Source: Alphaproteobacteria bacterium
GTDB taxonomy: Bacteria > Pseudomonadota > Alphaproteobacteria > Rhizobiales > Xanthobacteraceae
Length of the DNA stretch: 64,000 nucleotides
Assembly: GCA_016869215.1 (NCBI GenBank)
Contig: VGEP01000024.1
Location: forward strand, 1-64,000
Direction of reading: 5' to 3'
The position numbers and the translations under genes are program-made. Position 1 is the stretch's first letter; every line of letters starts with the position of its first letter. Positions 43,612 through 52,638 of the stretch are shown here, in pieces. The notes below the pieces were generated by a model. The model made no database searches and was not told the origin of the DNA. It saw only the letters and a program-made list of their open reading frames with translations.

Positions 43612-44586
43612 CTACTTCCCGCCCAGCAGCCCCGGGTTCTTCTTGATGATCTGCCGGTAGAGCGCGAACTGCTCGCGGTTCAGCTTGTCGAGCTCGGCCG
43701 CCGTGGAACCGACCGACTCCGTCCCGATGTCGGAGAGCCGCTTGACGACAGCCGGATCCTTCATCGCCTTCTGCGCCGCGGCGGCGATTTTGTCGATCGC
43801 GGACTTCGGCGTGTTCTTCGGCGCGTAGATCGCAGTCCAGAACGGCACTTCGAAATTGTAGCCAAGCTCCTTCATGGTCGGGATGTCGGGGATCGCCGGC
43901 GAGCGCGTGCTGGTGGTCACGGCGACCGCGGTGACGATGCCGTTCTGAATGTTCTTGGCCTGCGGCGGCACGCCGTCCACCATCATGGCGATGCGGCCGG
44001 ACAGCATGTCGGGCATGGCCGCGACCGTGCCGCGATAGGGCACGTGAACCATCTTCACGCCGGCGAGATCGAGGAAGAACTCCGCCGCGAGATGCACCGC
44101 GGACCCAGCGCCCGACGACGCGAAGCTGTACTTGCCGGGTTCGGCCTTCAGCAGCGCCACGAACTCCTTCATGTTCTTGGCGGGAAGCTTCGGTGAGATC
44201 ACCATCACCGGTGCAAAGCGGGTGATGATCGACACCGGAACGAGATCGTTGAGCCAGTCGTAGCTGAGCTTGTCGGTGATCGCGGAATGCACCGTGCCGG
44301 TGGTCGAGTGATAGAGCAGGTTGTAGCCGTCGGCGTCGGCCTTCACGATCGCGGCGGTAGCGATCGAGCCGCCGGCGCCGCCTTGGTTCTGCACCACGAT
44401 CTGCTGGCCGAGGATTTCACTCATCTTCTCGGTGGCGATGCGCGCGGTGATGTCGATGCCGCCGCCGGCCGCGAACGGCACGGTCACGCGGATCGGACGC
44501 GAGGGATAATCGCCCTGTGCGAATGCGGGGGCCGCGGCGGTGAGCAGTCCGCACGCGAGCGTTACAGCAAGAACACGTGTTCTCAT
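43612..44586 (-). CDS. Bug/TctC-family periplasmic solute receptor (4 of 6)
   Basis: A 324-residue Bug receptor with signal peptide to about APAFAQ, then DYPSRPIRVTVPFAAGGGID and KADADGYNLLYHST (the usual S-P-D-G-Y is A-D-G-Y here) and HVPYRGTVAA in the ligand lobe. The ATG at 44586 overlaps the stop of the NIPSNAP gene by four bases, so the two are a small operon. It is convergent with the barrel-protein gene. Confidence 0.93.
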   Translation of the reverse strand: MRTRVLAVTLACGLLTAAAPAFAQGDYPSRPIRVTVPFAAGGGIDITARIATEKMSEILGQQIVVQNQGGAGGSIATAAIVKADADGYNLLYHSTTGTVHSAITDKLSYDWLNDLVPVSIITRFAPVMVISPKLPAKNMKEFVALLKAEPGKYSFASSGAGSAVHLAAEFFLDLAGVKMVHVPYRGTVAAMPDMLSGRIAMMVDGVPPQAKNIQNGIVTAVAVTTSTRSPAIPDIPTMKELGYNFEVPFWTAIYAPKNTPKSAIDKIAAAAQKAMKDPAVVKRLSDIGTESVGSTAAELDKLNREQFALYRQIIKKNPGLLGGK

Positions 44587-44936
44587 GGGCTTGGTTTCCT
44601 TCCCAGTTCGACGATTGTTTTGAGCCGGTCGCGAAAGTGCTGCGCCGGCGTGAGGATGCGCGTCTCCTGCGCGACCAGCAGCGTTCGCGCCTTTTTCAGA
44701 AACGACGTCCAGCCTGGGTCTTTGAAAAGGCGTTCGCGCCGCTCGACGCGGTCGTTCAGCGTTTCGTAGGCCCACAACGTGGTGACCTGATTGAGCGGGC
44801 CTATTTCGCTGAAGTAGTAACCGACCGGCAGACCGAGATGGCGCTCCTGCGGCTCGCGTCCTTCGGCCTCGTAGAGCCGGACGAACTCGTCCTTGTTGCC
44901 GGGCGCGAATGTGTAGAGTCGCTGTTCGACGAACAT
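44583..44936 (-). CDS. NIPSNAP-family protein
   Basis: A 117-residue protein of the NIPSNAP/dimeric alpha-beta barrel family (MFVEQRLYTFAPGNKDEFVRLY, HLGLPVGYYFSEIGPLNQVTTLWAY). Bacterial members are small cytosolic proteins of unclear function that often accompany catabolic enzymes. It is coupled by ATGA to a Bug receptor and divergent from the MetE-like gene. Confidence 0.87.
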   Translation of the reverse strand: MFVEQRLYTFAPGNKDEFVRLYEAEGREPQERHLGLPVGYYFSEIGPLNQVTTLWAYETLNDRVERRERLFKDPGWTSFLKKARTLLVAQETRILTPAQHFRDRLKTIVELGRKPSP

Positions 44937-45211
44937 CGCGGCGCTCGCGTTCGGCCGCCGTGCGGATGCGGACTCGCTGCGCCGCCGGCAAAAGGCCGAC
45001 GGTCAGTATCGTGACGCCGGCCGAACGGCGCAAGCAACCGGCAGGCGCGCGTTGCACCAGCCGGAATCCCACGATGGGCGCTAACGCCCGGTGTGGGCAG
45101 ATAATTTCGAGAGGCGCGTATTAGGCATGGTCCGCAGGTTTGGCGCGCATGACGGAGCAGCCCAAATTCGGATATGCAATGAGCAAAATCGCCCGGACGG
45201 GAAATGCAGCC

Positions 45212-46375
45212 ATGAAGCTCAGCACCGACCGCATCCTGACCACCCATGTCGGCAGCCTGCCGCGTCCGGACGATCTGTTCGAGACGATGCTGGACCGCAT
45301 GGACGGCAAGCCGGTCGACGAGACGGCCTATGCCGCGCGCGTGCGCAAGGCAGTCGCGGACAGCGTGAAGCAGCAGGCCGAGGCCGGCCTCGACGTGGTC
45401 AGCGACGGCGAGATGGGCAAGCCGAGCTTCATCACCTACGCGGCGTCGCGGCTCGACGGCCTGGAGAAGCGCGAGGGCACGCGGCCGAGCCCGTTCTCCA
45501 ACACGCGCGAGACCCGCGACTTTCCCGAATACTATCAGTCGGCGGTGGCCGAGCAGGTGAGCGCCCGCCGCCGCCGCGCGCTGATGGTCTGCGCCGGGCC
45601 GATCAAGTACAAGGGCCACGCCGCGCTCAAGGCCGATCTCGACACGCTCAAGGCCGCCCTCGGTCAGGTGAAGGCCGCTGAGGCCTTCGTGCCGGCCATC
45701 GCGCCGTCGAACATCGAGACCACGACGCCGAACGAGTACTATCCGAACGCAGAAGCTTACGTATTCGCCATCGCCGAGGCGATGCGCGAGGAATACAAGG
45801 CCATCGTCGACGCCGGCTTCCTGCTGCAGGTCGACGATCCATTCCTCGTCACCTACTACATCATGCGGCCGGAGCTGAGCATCGCCGAGTGCCGCAAGTG
45901 GGCCGAGGTCCGCGTCGAGGCGCTGAACGTTGCGCTCAAGGGCATTCCGGCCGACCGCGTGCGCTTCCACACCTGCTACAGCATCAACATGGGCCCGCGC
46001 GTCCACGACATGCAGCTCAAAGACATCATCGACGTGCTGCTGAAGGTCAACGCCGCGGGCTACTCGTTCGAGGCGGCCAATCCGCGCCACGAGCACGAGT
46101 GGGAAGACTGGAAGCGCGCCAAGGTCCCGGACGACAAGGTGCTGCTGCCTGGCATCATCACGCAGTCGACCGTGCTGGTCGAGCACCCGGAACTGGTCGC
46201 GCAGCGGCTCGTTCGCTTCGCCGACGTGGTCGGCCGCGAGCGCGTGATCGCCAGCGCCGACTGCGGCTTCGCTTCATTCGCGGGCTCGAACGAGGTGCAC
46301 CCGTCGATCGTATGGGCCAAGTTCAAGTCGCTTGTCGACGGTGCGCGGATCGCGAGCGGGAAGCTTTGGAAGTGA
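45212..46375 (+). CDS. MetE C-terminal-like (UROD/MetE superfamily) zinc enzyme
   Basis: A 387-residue protein related to the catalytic half of cobalamin-independent methionine synthase. It starts LSTDRILTTHVGSLPRP, and the zinc ligands are all visible: His and Cys in RFHTCYSIN, Glu in YSFEAANPRHEHEW and Cys in ASADCGFAS. Stand-alone relatives (YxjG/YxjH type and others) transfer methyl groups or split thioethers without the folate-binding N-terminal half, so methionine synthesis from methyltetrahydrofolate is not assured. I chose ATG 45212 (MKLSTDR); an ATG at 45179 would add 11 residues. Its promoter lies in the gap shared with the NIPSNAP gene (44937-45211). Confidence 0.87.
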   Translation: MKLSTDRILTTHVGSLPRPDDLFETMLDRMDGKPVDETAYAARVRKAVADSVKQQAEAGLDVVSDGEMGKPSFITYAASRLDGLEKREGTRPSPFSNTRETRDFPEYYQSAVAEQVSARRRRALMVCAGPIKYKGHAALKADLDTLKAALGQVKAAEAFVPAIAPSNIETTTPNEYYPNAEAYVFAIAEAMREEYKAIVDAGFLLQVDDPFLVTYYIMRPELSIAECRKWAEVRVEALNVALKGIPADRVRFHTCYSINMGPRVHDMQLKDIIDVLLKVNAAGYSFEAANPRHEHEWEDWKRAKVPDDKVLLPGIITQSTVLVEHPELVAQRLVRFADVVGRERVIASADCGFASFAGSNEVHPSIVWAKFKSLVDGARIASGKLWK

Positions 46376-46390
46376 CGGCGGGCGGGGCGC

Positions 46391-47563
46391 TTACGCCTCC
46401 CCAATCTCCTTCAGAATCTCCGACGTGTGCTGGCCAAGCTTCGGCGCCGGATTGGCCGAGGCCATCGGCAGGCCGTCGATGACGATCGGCGTGCGAACGC
46501 CGGGGATCGTTCCGCCCTTGGCGTCCGCGCTCGGCAGGTCGAGCTTCATGCCGCGGTGCCTTACATGCGGGTCGTCGAACACCTGGTCGAGGTTGTTGAT
46601 CGGGCCCGCCGGCACGCCGACCTGCTCCAGCTCGTCGGCGAGATCCTGCATCTTGAACTTCAGCGTCAGCGCGGTGAGCTTACCGATCAGCTCGGCGCGG
46701 TTGGCGAGGCGCGACTTGTTGTCGATGTAGCTCGGGTGCTTGGCGAGCTCCGGCGCGCCGAGCACGCCGCAGAGCTTGGCATACTGGCTGTCGTTGCCGG
46801 TGGCGATGATGATGTAGCCGTCGGCGACCGGGAACACCTGATAGGGCACGATGTTCGGATGCGCGTTGCCGATCCGCCCCGGCACCTTCATCGACGCGAG
46901 ATAGTTCATGCCCTGGTTTGCGAGCAGGCCCACGGTGGTGTCGACCAATGCCGTATCGACGTAGCAGCCCTTGCCGGTGCGCTCGCGCTGCCGCAGCGCC
47001 GAGAGAATTCCGACCACCGAGTAGATGCCGGTGCAGAGGTCGGACACCGGCACGCCCGCGCGGGTCGGCTCGCCGTCCGCGGTGCCGGTGAGCGACATGA
47101 AGCCGCCCATGCCCTGCGCCATCAGGTCGTAGCCGGCGCGGGTGGAATAGGGGCCGTCCTGGCCGAAGCCCGTCACCGAGCAGTAGATCAGCCGCGGGCA
47201 CTCCGGCGCGAGCGACTTGTAGTCGAGTCCGAACTTGGCGAGGCCGCCGACCTTGAAGTTCTCGATCAGCACGTCCGATCGCGCCGCGAGCTTCTTGACG
47301 ATACGCTTGCCGTCCTCGCTCTCGAAGTCGCACTCGATCGAACGTTTGCCGCGGTTGGTCGAATGGAAATAGGCGGCGCCGATATGGCTGCCGTCCTTGC
47401 CCTCGATGAACGGCGGTCCCCAGGCGCGCGTGTCGTCGCCGGTCTTGGAGCGCTCGACCTTGATCACGTCGGCGCCGAGGTCGGCCAGAATCTGCCCGGC
47501 CCAGGGGCCAGCCAGAATTCGGGCTAATTCCAGCACCCGCAAACCGCTCAACGGACCCGCCAT
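46391..47563 (-). CDS. Class III CoA-transferase (CaiB/BaiF family), copy 2
   Basis: A 390-residue class III CoA-transferase, visibly a close relative of the one at 28740 (LSGLRVLELARILAGPWAGQ; RTGKGCYVDTALVDTTVG with the catalytic Asp). It has GGAG ahead of the ATG at 47563, and the upstream frame extension to 47644 is not needed. It is divergent from malonyl-CoA decarboxylase, which suggests that it might activate malonate or another dicarboxylate; that link is inference. It is convergent with the MetE-like gene (15-base gap). Confidence 0.92.
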   Translation of the reverse strand: MAGPLSGLRVLELARILAGPWAGQILADLGADVIKVERSKTGDDTRAWGPPFIEGKDGSHIGAAYFHSTNRGKRSIECDFESEDGKRIVKKLAARSDVLIENFKVGGLAKFGLDYKSLAPECPRLIYCSVTGFGQDGPYSTRAGYDLMAQGMGGFMSLTGTADGEPTRAGVPVSDLCTGIYSVVGILSALRQRERTGKGCYVDTALVDTTVGLLANQGMNYLASMKVPGRIGNAHPNIVPYQVFPVADGYIIIATGNDSQYAKLCGVLGAPELAKHPSYIDNKSRLANRAELIGKLTALTLKFKMQDLADELEQVGVPAGPINNLDQVFDDPHVRHRGMKLDLPSADAKGGTIPGVRTPIVIDGLPMASANPAPKLGQHTSEILKEIGEA

Positions 47564-47721
47564 GATGACTCCTTGGGCAGAGAATATTCCCGCAATTCCC
47601 AGGAACCAGTGGCGTGCTGCCGCTATTTTGTCCAGACCCGGCATGGCGCTTCATGCCGCGTCGTCAGGGCTTCACCTTTTCCGCTATGATCGCCATATCC
47701 GGGCTCGGGGATTCGGTACGT

Positions 47722-49089
47722 ATGAACACGTCCTTTTTCGGCGAGATGCTGAACAGCATTACCGAGCGCGGCCGGGCGCTGCTCGACCGAACGCGCGAAC
47801 GCCGCGGTGCGGCGTCGGCTGCTCGGTCGGAGAGCCTTGCCGAGCTGTGCGAGGAACTCCTGTCCGGCCGCGGCGAAGCGTCGGGCGTGGCCCTCGCAGG
47901 CGAAATCCTGGCCAAGTATTCCGAACTGACCACGGGACCGCGGATCGCGTTCTTCGAGGCGCTGGCGACCCGCTTCGGCCACGACCGCGACAAGCTCGAA
48001 GCGGCCATCGCCGCCTGGAAGGCTGAACCGTCGGACAAGACTGCGTCCGGTGTGCATCGCGCCGCCGAGCCGCGGCGTCAGGAACTGCTGCGCCGGCTCA
48101 ACCTCGCGCCCGGCGGCACCGCCTCGCTGGTGCGCATGCGCGAGCAGGTGCTCGATGCGCTCGACCGCCGCAAGGATCTTGCCGACCTGGACGCCGATTT
48201 CGTGCATCTATTCTCGTCCTGGTTCAACCGCGGCTTTCTGGTGCTGCGCAAGATCGACTGGGCGACGCCTGCGATGATCCTGGAGAAGATCATCCGCTAC
48301 GAGGCGGTGCACGAGATCGCGAGCTGGGAGGATCTGCGCGCGCGCATCGATCCGCCGGACCGGCGCTGCTACGCGTTCTTTCACCCGGCGCTGGTCGACG
48401 AACCGCTGATCTTCGTGGTGGTCGCGCTCACGCGCGGCATTCCCGACGCGGTGGCGCCTATTCTCTCGGTCGAGCGCGGGCCGATTCCGCCCGACACCGC
48501 CGATACGGCGGTATTCTATTCGATCTCCAATTGCCAGCGCGGGCTGAGCGGCGTTTCGTTCGGCAACTTCCTGATCAAGCAGGTGGTCGAGGAAATTTCC
48601 CGCGATATTCCGAAGCTGAAAACCTTCGTGACGTTGTCGCCGGCGCCGAACTTCGCCGCCTGGCTGGACCGCGAGCGCAAGAACGAAAATTCGGTCGCGA
48701 TCTCGCCGGAGGACCGCGCCCTGCTTTCCGGTCTCGACACACCGGGTTGGTGGACGGCGCCCGCGACCAGCGAGCCGCTGCGCGAGCCGATGATGCGCGC
48801 CGCGGCCTGGTATTACGTGCGTGCGCGCAATGCCCGCAACGCGCCGGCCGATTCGGTGGCGCGGTTCCATCTCGGCAACGGCGCACGGCTGGAGCGCATC
48901 GATTTCTTGGCCGACGTGACCGAGAAGGGCATCGCGCAGTCCCACGGGCTCATGGTGAACTACCTCTACGATCTCGAAGACATCGAGAAGAACCACGAGG
49001 CCTATGTCGAGGGCCGCGCGATTGTGGCCTCGAACGCCGTGCGCAAGCTGGTGCGCAAGGCATCGGTCGAGCTGGTGCCGGCGGGCTAG
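47722..49089 (+). CDS. Malonyl-CoA decarboxylase
   Basis: Converts malonyl-CoA to acetyl-CoA and CO2; 455 residues, the normal length. The N-terminal helical domain (LAELCEELLSGRGEASGVALAGEIL, FFEALATRFGHD) and the catalytic acetyltransferase-fold domain (FFHPALVDEPLIFVVVALTRGIP, SISNCQRGLSGVSFGNFLIKQV, and GNGARLERIDFLAD...KGIAQSHGLMVNYLYD with the catalytic His/Ser region) are complete. I chose ATG 47722 (MNTSFFGEML); the upstream extension in the track is low in coding character. It starts 159 bases from a divergent CoA-transferase and is followed by a RutE-like reductase. Confidence 0.93.
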   Translation: MNTSFFGEMLNSITERGRALLDRTRERRGAASAARSESLAELCEELLSGRGEASGVALAGEILAKYSELTTGPRIAFFEALATRFGHDRDKLEAAIAAWKAEPSDKTASGVHRAAEPRRQELLRRLNLAPGGTASLVRMREQVLDALDRRKDLADLDADFVHLFSSWFNRGFLVLRKIDWATPAMILEKIIRYEAVHEIASWEDLRARIDPPDRRCYAFFHPALVDEPLIFVVVALTRGIPDAVAPILSVERGPIPPDTADTAVFYSISNCQRGLSGVSFGNFLIKQVVEEISRDIPKLKTFVTLSPAPNFAAWLDRERKNENSVAISPEDRALLSGLDTPGWWTAPATSEPLREPMMRAAAWYYVRARNARNAPADSVARFHLGNGARLERIDFLADVTEKGIAQSHGLMVNYLYDLEDIEKNHEAYVEGRAIVASNAVRKLVRKASVELVPAG

Positions 49090-49182
49090 CCGTCCCACTT
49101 TGGTCTTTTCACAAGCCTTTCCCGGCTTCATGCTGAGAAGCCCGCCGCAGCAGCGTCGGGCCTTTCGATAGGACTGTCTGCG

Positions 49183-49788
49183 ATGAACGAAGCCGCCGTC
49201 AAACCGCGCCTGTCCGACGCCCAGCTCGACCTGCTGTTCCGCAAGGCGCGGAGCTTCATGGATTTCACGCCGCAGCCGGTGACCGACGGCGAACTGCGCG
49301 CGCTTTACGACCTCGCCAAATGGGGTCCGACCACCGCGAACTGCCAGCCGCAGCGCATCGTGTTTGTGCGCAGCGAGGAGGCCAAAGCGCGGCTCGCACC
49401 GGCGCTGTCGTCGCAGAACAAGAAGAAGGTTGCGGGCGCGCCGGTGACCGCGATCCTCGCCTACGACATGCGCTTCTTCGAGCATCTGCCGCGGCTGTTC
49501 CACAATCCGAACGCCCGCTCCTGGTACGAAACCACGCCGGAAGCGATCCGCACCACGGCCTTGCGAAATGCCTCGCTGCAAGGAGCCTATTTCATCCTGG
49601 CCGCGCGTGCGGTCGGCCTCGACTGCGGGCCGATGTCGGGCTTCAAGAACGACGCGGTCGATGCCGAGTTTTTCCCGGACGGCCGGTTTAAGTCGAACTT
49701 CCTGTGCTGCCTCGGACACGGCGATCCGGCGACGCTGCCGCCGCTGGACTACCGGTTTGCGTTCGACGAAGCGTGCCAGGTCTTGTGA
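49183..49788 (+). CDS. Nitroreductase-family protein, RutE/malonic semialdehyde reductase-like
   Basis: A 201-residue FMN-dependent reductase of the RutE branch. Signs are LFRKARSFMDFTPQPVTD, the KWGPTTANCQPQRIVFV flavin-binding stretch, NASLQGAYFILAARAVGLDCGPMSGF, and the short C-terminus. RutE reduces malonic semialdehyde to 3-hydroxypropionate in pyrimidine breakdown; no other rut gene is here, but the malonyl-CoA decarboxylase next door shares C3-dicarboxylate chemistry. Start ATG with AGGA upstream; 93 bases after the decarboxylase, possibly the same transcript. Confidence 0.88.
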   Translation: MNEAAVKPRLSDAQLDLLFRKARSFMDFTPQPVTDGELRALYDLAKWGPTTANCQPQRIVFVRSEEAKARLAPALSSQNKKKVAGAPVTAILAYDMRFFEHLPRLFHNPNARSWYETTPEAIRTTALRNASLQGAYFILAARAVGLDCGPMSGFKNDAVDAEFFPDGRFKSNFLCCLGHGDPATLPPLDYRFAFDEACQVL

Positions 49789-49887
49789 TGGGCCGGTGGG
49801 CAGCGGGAAACCGGCGATGGCGGAGGGCTTCCGGCCGGCGCTATAATGTCCGCGACGGGCGGCGACGCCATTCCGAATGAGGCCGAT

Positions 49888-50916
49888 ATGCGCAGTGCGC
49901 GCCGCTCGGGTGCCGGGATCGTTTTGTTGCTGAGATTGAGAACTCTCGCAGCCGCGACGCTGATGCTCGCCGCCGCCATTCCTTCCGCGCGTGCCCAGAG
50001 CTTTACCATCGACGATCTCGTCGGCGCGGTGGTCCGGATCAAGACCTTCATCAACCCCGACGGCCGCTCGGTGCAGAACCTCGGCCGCGAGCGCCAGGGC
50101 TCGGGCATCGTGATCGACGAAAACGGCCTGGTGCTGACCATCGGCTACCTGATGCTGGAGGCGCACGCCGCCGAACTGGTCACCGGCACGGGCCGCACGG
50201 TGCCGGCGAATGTCGTCGGCTACGACCACGACACCGGCTTCGGGCTGCTGCGCGCCATCGAGCCGTTGAAGATCAAGCCGCTCGCTTTCGGCAAGGCCGA
50301 CACGCTCAAGCTCGACGATCCGGCGCTGGTGGTGTCGTTCGGCGGCGCCGGCATGATGCTGCCGGTGCATGTCGCGAGCCGCCGCACCTTCACGGGAAGC
50401 TGGGAGTATCTGATCGAAAGCGCGATCTACACCATGCCGCCGCACCCGCAGTGGAGCGGGGCCGCGCTCGTCAGCCGCGAGGGCAAGCTGGTCGGCGTGG
50501 GTTCGCTGATCGTCGGCAACGCCAAGGACGACACGACCGTGTCGCCCGGCAACATGTTCGTGCCGATCGACGGGCTGTTTCCGATCATGGGCGACCTCTT
50601 GCATTCCGGCCGCGTCGCCGGGCCGGGCAAGCCGTGGCTCGGCGTCAACACCCAGGAACTGGGCGGCAAGCTGTTCGTCGCGCGCGTCACGCCGGGGAGT
50701 CCTGCGGAGAAGGCGGGCCTGAAGCGCGGCGATCAGATTTCGGGCGTCAAGGGCGAGCCGGTGAACACCATGGCCGACTTCTACCGCAAGCTCTGGGCGC
50801 TCGGTGCCGCCGGCATCAGCGTCCCGCTCGACGTGCGCCGCAACGGCGAGACGCAGCGGATGGAGATTCCGTCGGCCAACCGGATGGATCATCTGAAGCT
50901 GAAGTCGACGTTCTGA
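49888..50916 (+). CDS. DegP/HtrA-like PDZ protein with lost catalytic His and Asp (pseudoprotease)
   Basis: A 342-residue exported protein with a trypsin-like domain and one PDZ domain. Aligned by eye with DegS, the region of T-N-x-H-V reads L-T-I-G-Y-L (His to Tyr), the T-D-L-A-V-L-K region reads T-G-F-G-L-L-R (Asp to Gly), while the Ser region PQWSGAALVSREGKLVG keeps the Ser but not G-N-S-G-G. It should therefore not be an active protease. The signal peptide ends near PSARAQS, and the PDZ (GKPWLGVNTQEL ... VTPGSPAEKAGLKRGDQI) is normal, so binding is likely its role. I chose ATG 49888 behind GAGG; ATG 49846 is an alternative. Confidence 0.85.
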   Translation: MRSARRSGAGIVLLLRLRTLAAATLMLAAAIPSARAQSFTIDDLVGAVVRIKTFINPDGRSVQNLGRERQGSGIVIDENGLVLTIGYLMLEAHAAELVTGTGRTVPANVVGYDHDTGFGLLRAIEPLKIKPLAFGKADTLKLDDPALVVSFGGAGMMLPVHVASRRTFTGSWEYLIESAIYTMPPHPQWSGAALVSREGKLVGVGSLIVGNAKDDTTVSPGNMFVPIDGLFPIMGDLLHSGRVAGPGKPWLGVNTQELGGKLFVARVTPGSPAEKAGLKRGDQISGVKGEPVNTMADFYRKLWALGAAGISVPLDVRRNGETQRMEIPSANRMDHLKLKSTF

Positions 50917-51544
50917 GCGCGCGCGGGCCATTGCTTTCTCGCCATCCAGTCCTCTTCGATTGTCAAACAGCCAAACGGGATCGTCCGCGGACTTTGAGGG
51001 CACCGCGGAGCCCTGCTCCTTTTTCCGTCCCCTGGACAAAGCCCGAGGGGATGGAGCGCCGAGCGGCGCCCTTTCTTAAGTTCCCCGCTTCGGCCTTCCG
51101 GCTTCGGCGAGGGCGCCCAGGAACGCCCGGACGCGCGCCTCTCGGCGCTCCATCGCGGCGATTTTGGGCCTTGGGACCGTAGCTTCCGGGGCGCGGACGG
51201 AAGACTCTTCGCCTTCCTTATCCAGCGGCTTTCGCCGCCTTCGTCCGGCCCCGTCCAGCCCACCGAAGGGCGGCTCCCCGTAGTGGGAACGGACGGTGAC
51301 CCGAGGCCTCCCGGGTGCCGGTTTGCGAAACCGATCCGCGGGCGCCGCATCCCGCTCCGTCAAAAAGACGCCTCTAGATGACGCCCTCGGATGAGCGGGA
51401 CACGACAAAGATAAGCCCGGTTTGGAGCGCGGGGATAAGTTTTTTATCCGGCTGAGACTGCAAGAGAATCCCGTGCACGTAACGGTGCTGGTCAAAATCG
51501 TTGCGGGGCCGCACAGTCACCGCGCGAACCGAGGAACCCACGCC
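50917..51544. other. Gene-free 0.63 kb region
   Basis: No gene is supported. Several overlapping frames are open (51076..51495 minus, 50889..51350 minus, 50451..51182 plus) but they are rich in R, P, G and S, overlap each other and lack ribosome sites. The stretch contains GC-rich inverted segments and, at 51433-51449, a small hairpin (GGATAA GTTTT TTATCC). Its texture resembles dispersed, non-coding repeats seen between Bradyrhizobiaceae genes; homology is not testable here. Confidence 0.45.
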
Positions 51545-52300
51545 ATGGCCTTCACGCTCTACAACGCGCCGCAATCGACCTGCTCGCAGCGGGTGCGCTT
51601 CGTGCTCAACGCCAAGGGCCTCGCCTTCGAGGAAAAGAAGCTCGACCTGCTCGCGGGCGACCAGCTCACGCCGGAGTATCTCAAGCTCAACCCGAACGGC
51701 GTGGTGCCCACGCTCGACCACGACGGCCAAGTGGTGATCGACTCGTCGGTGATCGTGGAATATCTCGACGAGGTCGTGCCCGAACGCGCGAGCTTCACGC
51801 CGCGCGATCCGGTGCAGCGCGCCAAGATGCGCGCGCTGATGCGCTTCATCGACGAGATGCCGGCGGCGGCCGTGCGCGTGCCGACCTTCAACCTCGCGTT
51901 CCTGCCGCGCTTCGCGGCGATGAGCGAAGAGGAGTTCCTGGCGTTCGCGGAGTCGAAACCGTTGCGCAAGGAGTTCATGCTGGCGATGGGGCGCAAGGGT
52001 TTCCCCGACGCCGAGATGAACAAGGCGATGCAGCGGCTGCGCCGCACCTACGAGCGCATGGACGCCGCGATCGCGGAAAGCGGCGGGCCGTGGCTGCTGG
52101 GTGCGGACATTACGTTGGCGGACGTGTCCGTGATGCCGGCGCTGGTGCGGATGGCGGACCTGGGGAGAGAAGGCGACTGGGCCGACCTGCCGCGGGTGGC
52201 GAAGTGGTACGAGGCGATCCGCGCCGAGGCGGCGTTCAAGCCGACGTATTATCCGGGGAGCTTGCTGACGGAGCGGTTTCCGCATTTGCGGAAGGGGTGA
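51545..52300 (+). CDS. Glutathione S-transferase family protein
   Basis: A 251-residue cytosolic transferase. The N-terminal thioredoxin fold has TLYNAPQSTCSQRVRFVLNAKG (the Cys or Ser being the likely glutathione contact), NPNGVVPTL with the cis-Pro and DSSVIVEYLDE; the C-terminal helical domain ends near WLLGADITLADVSVMPALVRM. Substrate unknown. It is followed by a decayed MarR gene in the opposite direction, which may once have been its regulator. The start at 51545 sits after GAGGAA. Confidence 0.9.
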   Translation: MAFTLYNAPQSTCSQRVRFVLNAKGLAFEEKKLDLLAGDQLTPEYLKLNPNGVVPTLDHDGQVVIDSSVIVEYLDEVVPERASFTPRDPVQRAKMRALMRFIDEMPAAAVRVPTFNLAFLPRFAAMSEEEFLAFAESKPLRKEFMLAMGRKGFPDAEMNKAMQRLRRTYERMDAAIAESGGPWLLGADITLADVSVMPALVRMADLGREGDWADLPRVAKWYEAIRAEAAFKPTYYPGSLLTERFPHLRKG

Positions 52301-52336
52301 TTGACGGAGCGTAGTCCTTCGCGCGTGCCCTGCGAG

Positions 52337-52636
52337 TCATTCGCCTACGGGTCGGCGATCGCTCAGCTTCTTCCGCAGCGCCTTCATGACCCGGTGGACC
52401 GTTTCGATGTCCTTGACCGGCAGCCCCTCGGAGAGCCGGTTGACCCAAGGAGCCTGCAAATTCATGGCGGCGTCAAAGACGCGCCGGCCCTTGTCGGTGA
52501 GGACGACAAGCTGCGCCCGCCGGTGATGCGGGTTCTCGTTGCTCTGCTCGCGCTCCACGTCGGCGCTGCGCTGTATCACCATTTCGTCCGGCGAGACGGT
52601 CTGCTGCGGCGCATGTGGTTCGGGAAGTAGAGCGGA
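52337..52636 (-). pseudogene. Decayed MarR-family regulator (C-terminal remnant)
   Basis: The minus strand preserves the last part of a MarR protein: the wing NPHHRRAQLVVLTDKGRRVF and the C-terminal helices ETVHRVMKALRKKLSD. Upstream, where the recognition helix should be, the frame reads PQQTVSPDEMVIQRSADVER, a garbled version, and a stop at 52637-52639 cuts off the N-terminal half. Nothing further upstream looks like MarR. A dispersed palindromic repeat (52639-52702) lies exactly at the break. Confidence 0.7.
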
Positions 52637-52638
52637 TC

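Noticed and set aside
48208-51039. A 943-residue minus-strand open frame
   Set aside because: It lies opposite three convincing genes (malonyl-CoA decarboxylase, RutE-like reductase, PDZ protein); its product is a low-complexity mix of R, H, D, E and A typical of antisense frames in GC-rich DNA.
51076-51495. A 139-residue minus-strand frame as a gene
   Set aside because: It has no ribosome site, an R/P/G/S-rich composition and overlaps other equally open frames; it is treated as part of the gene-free block.
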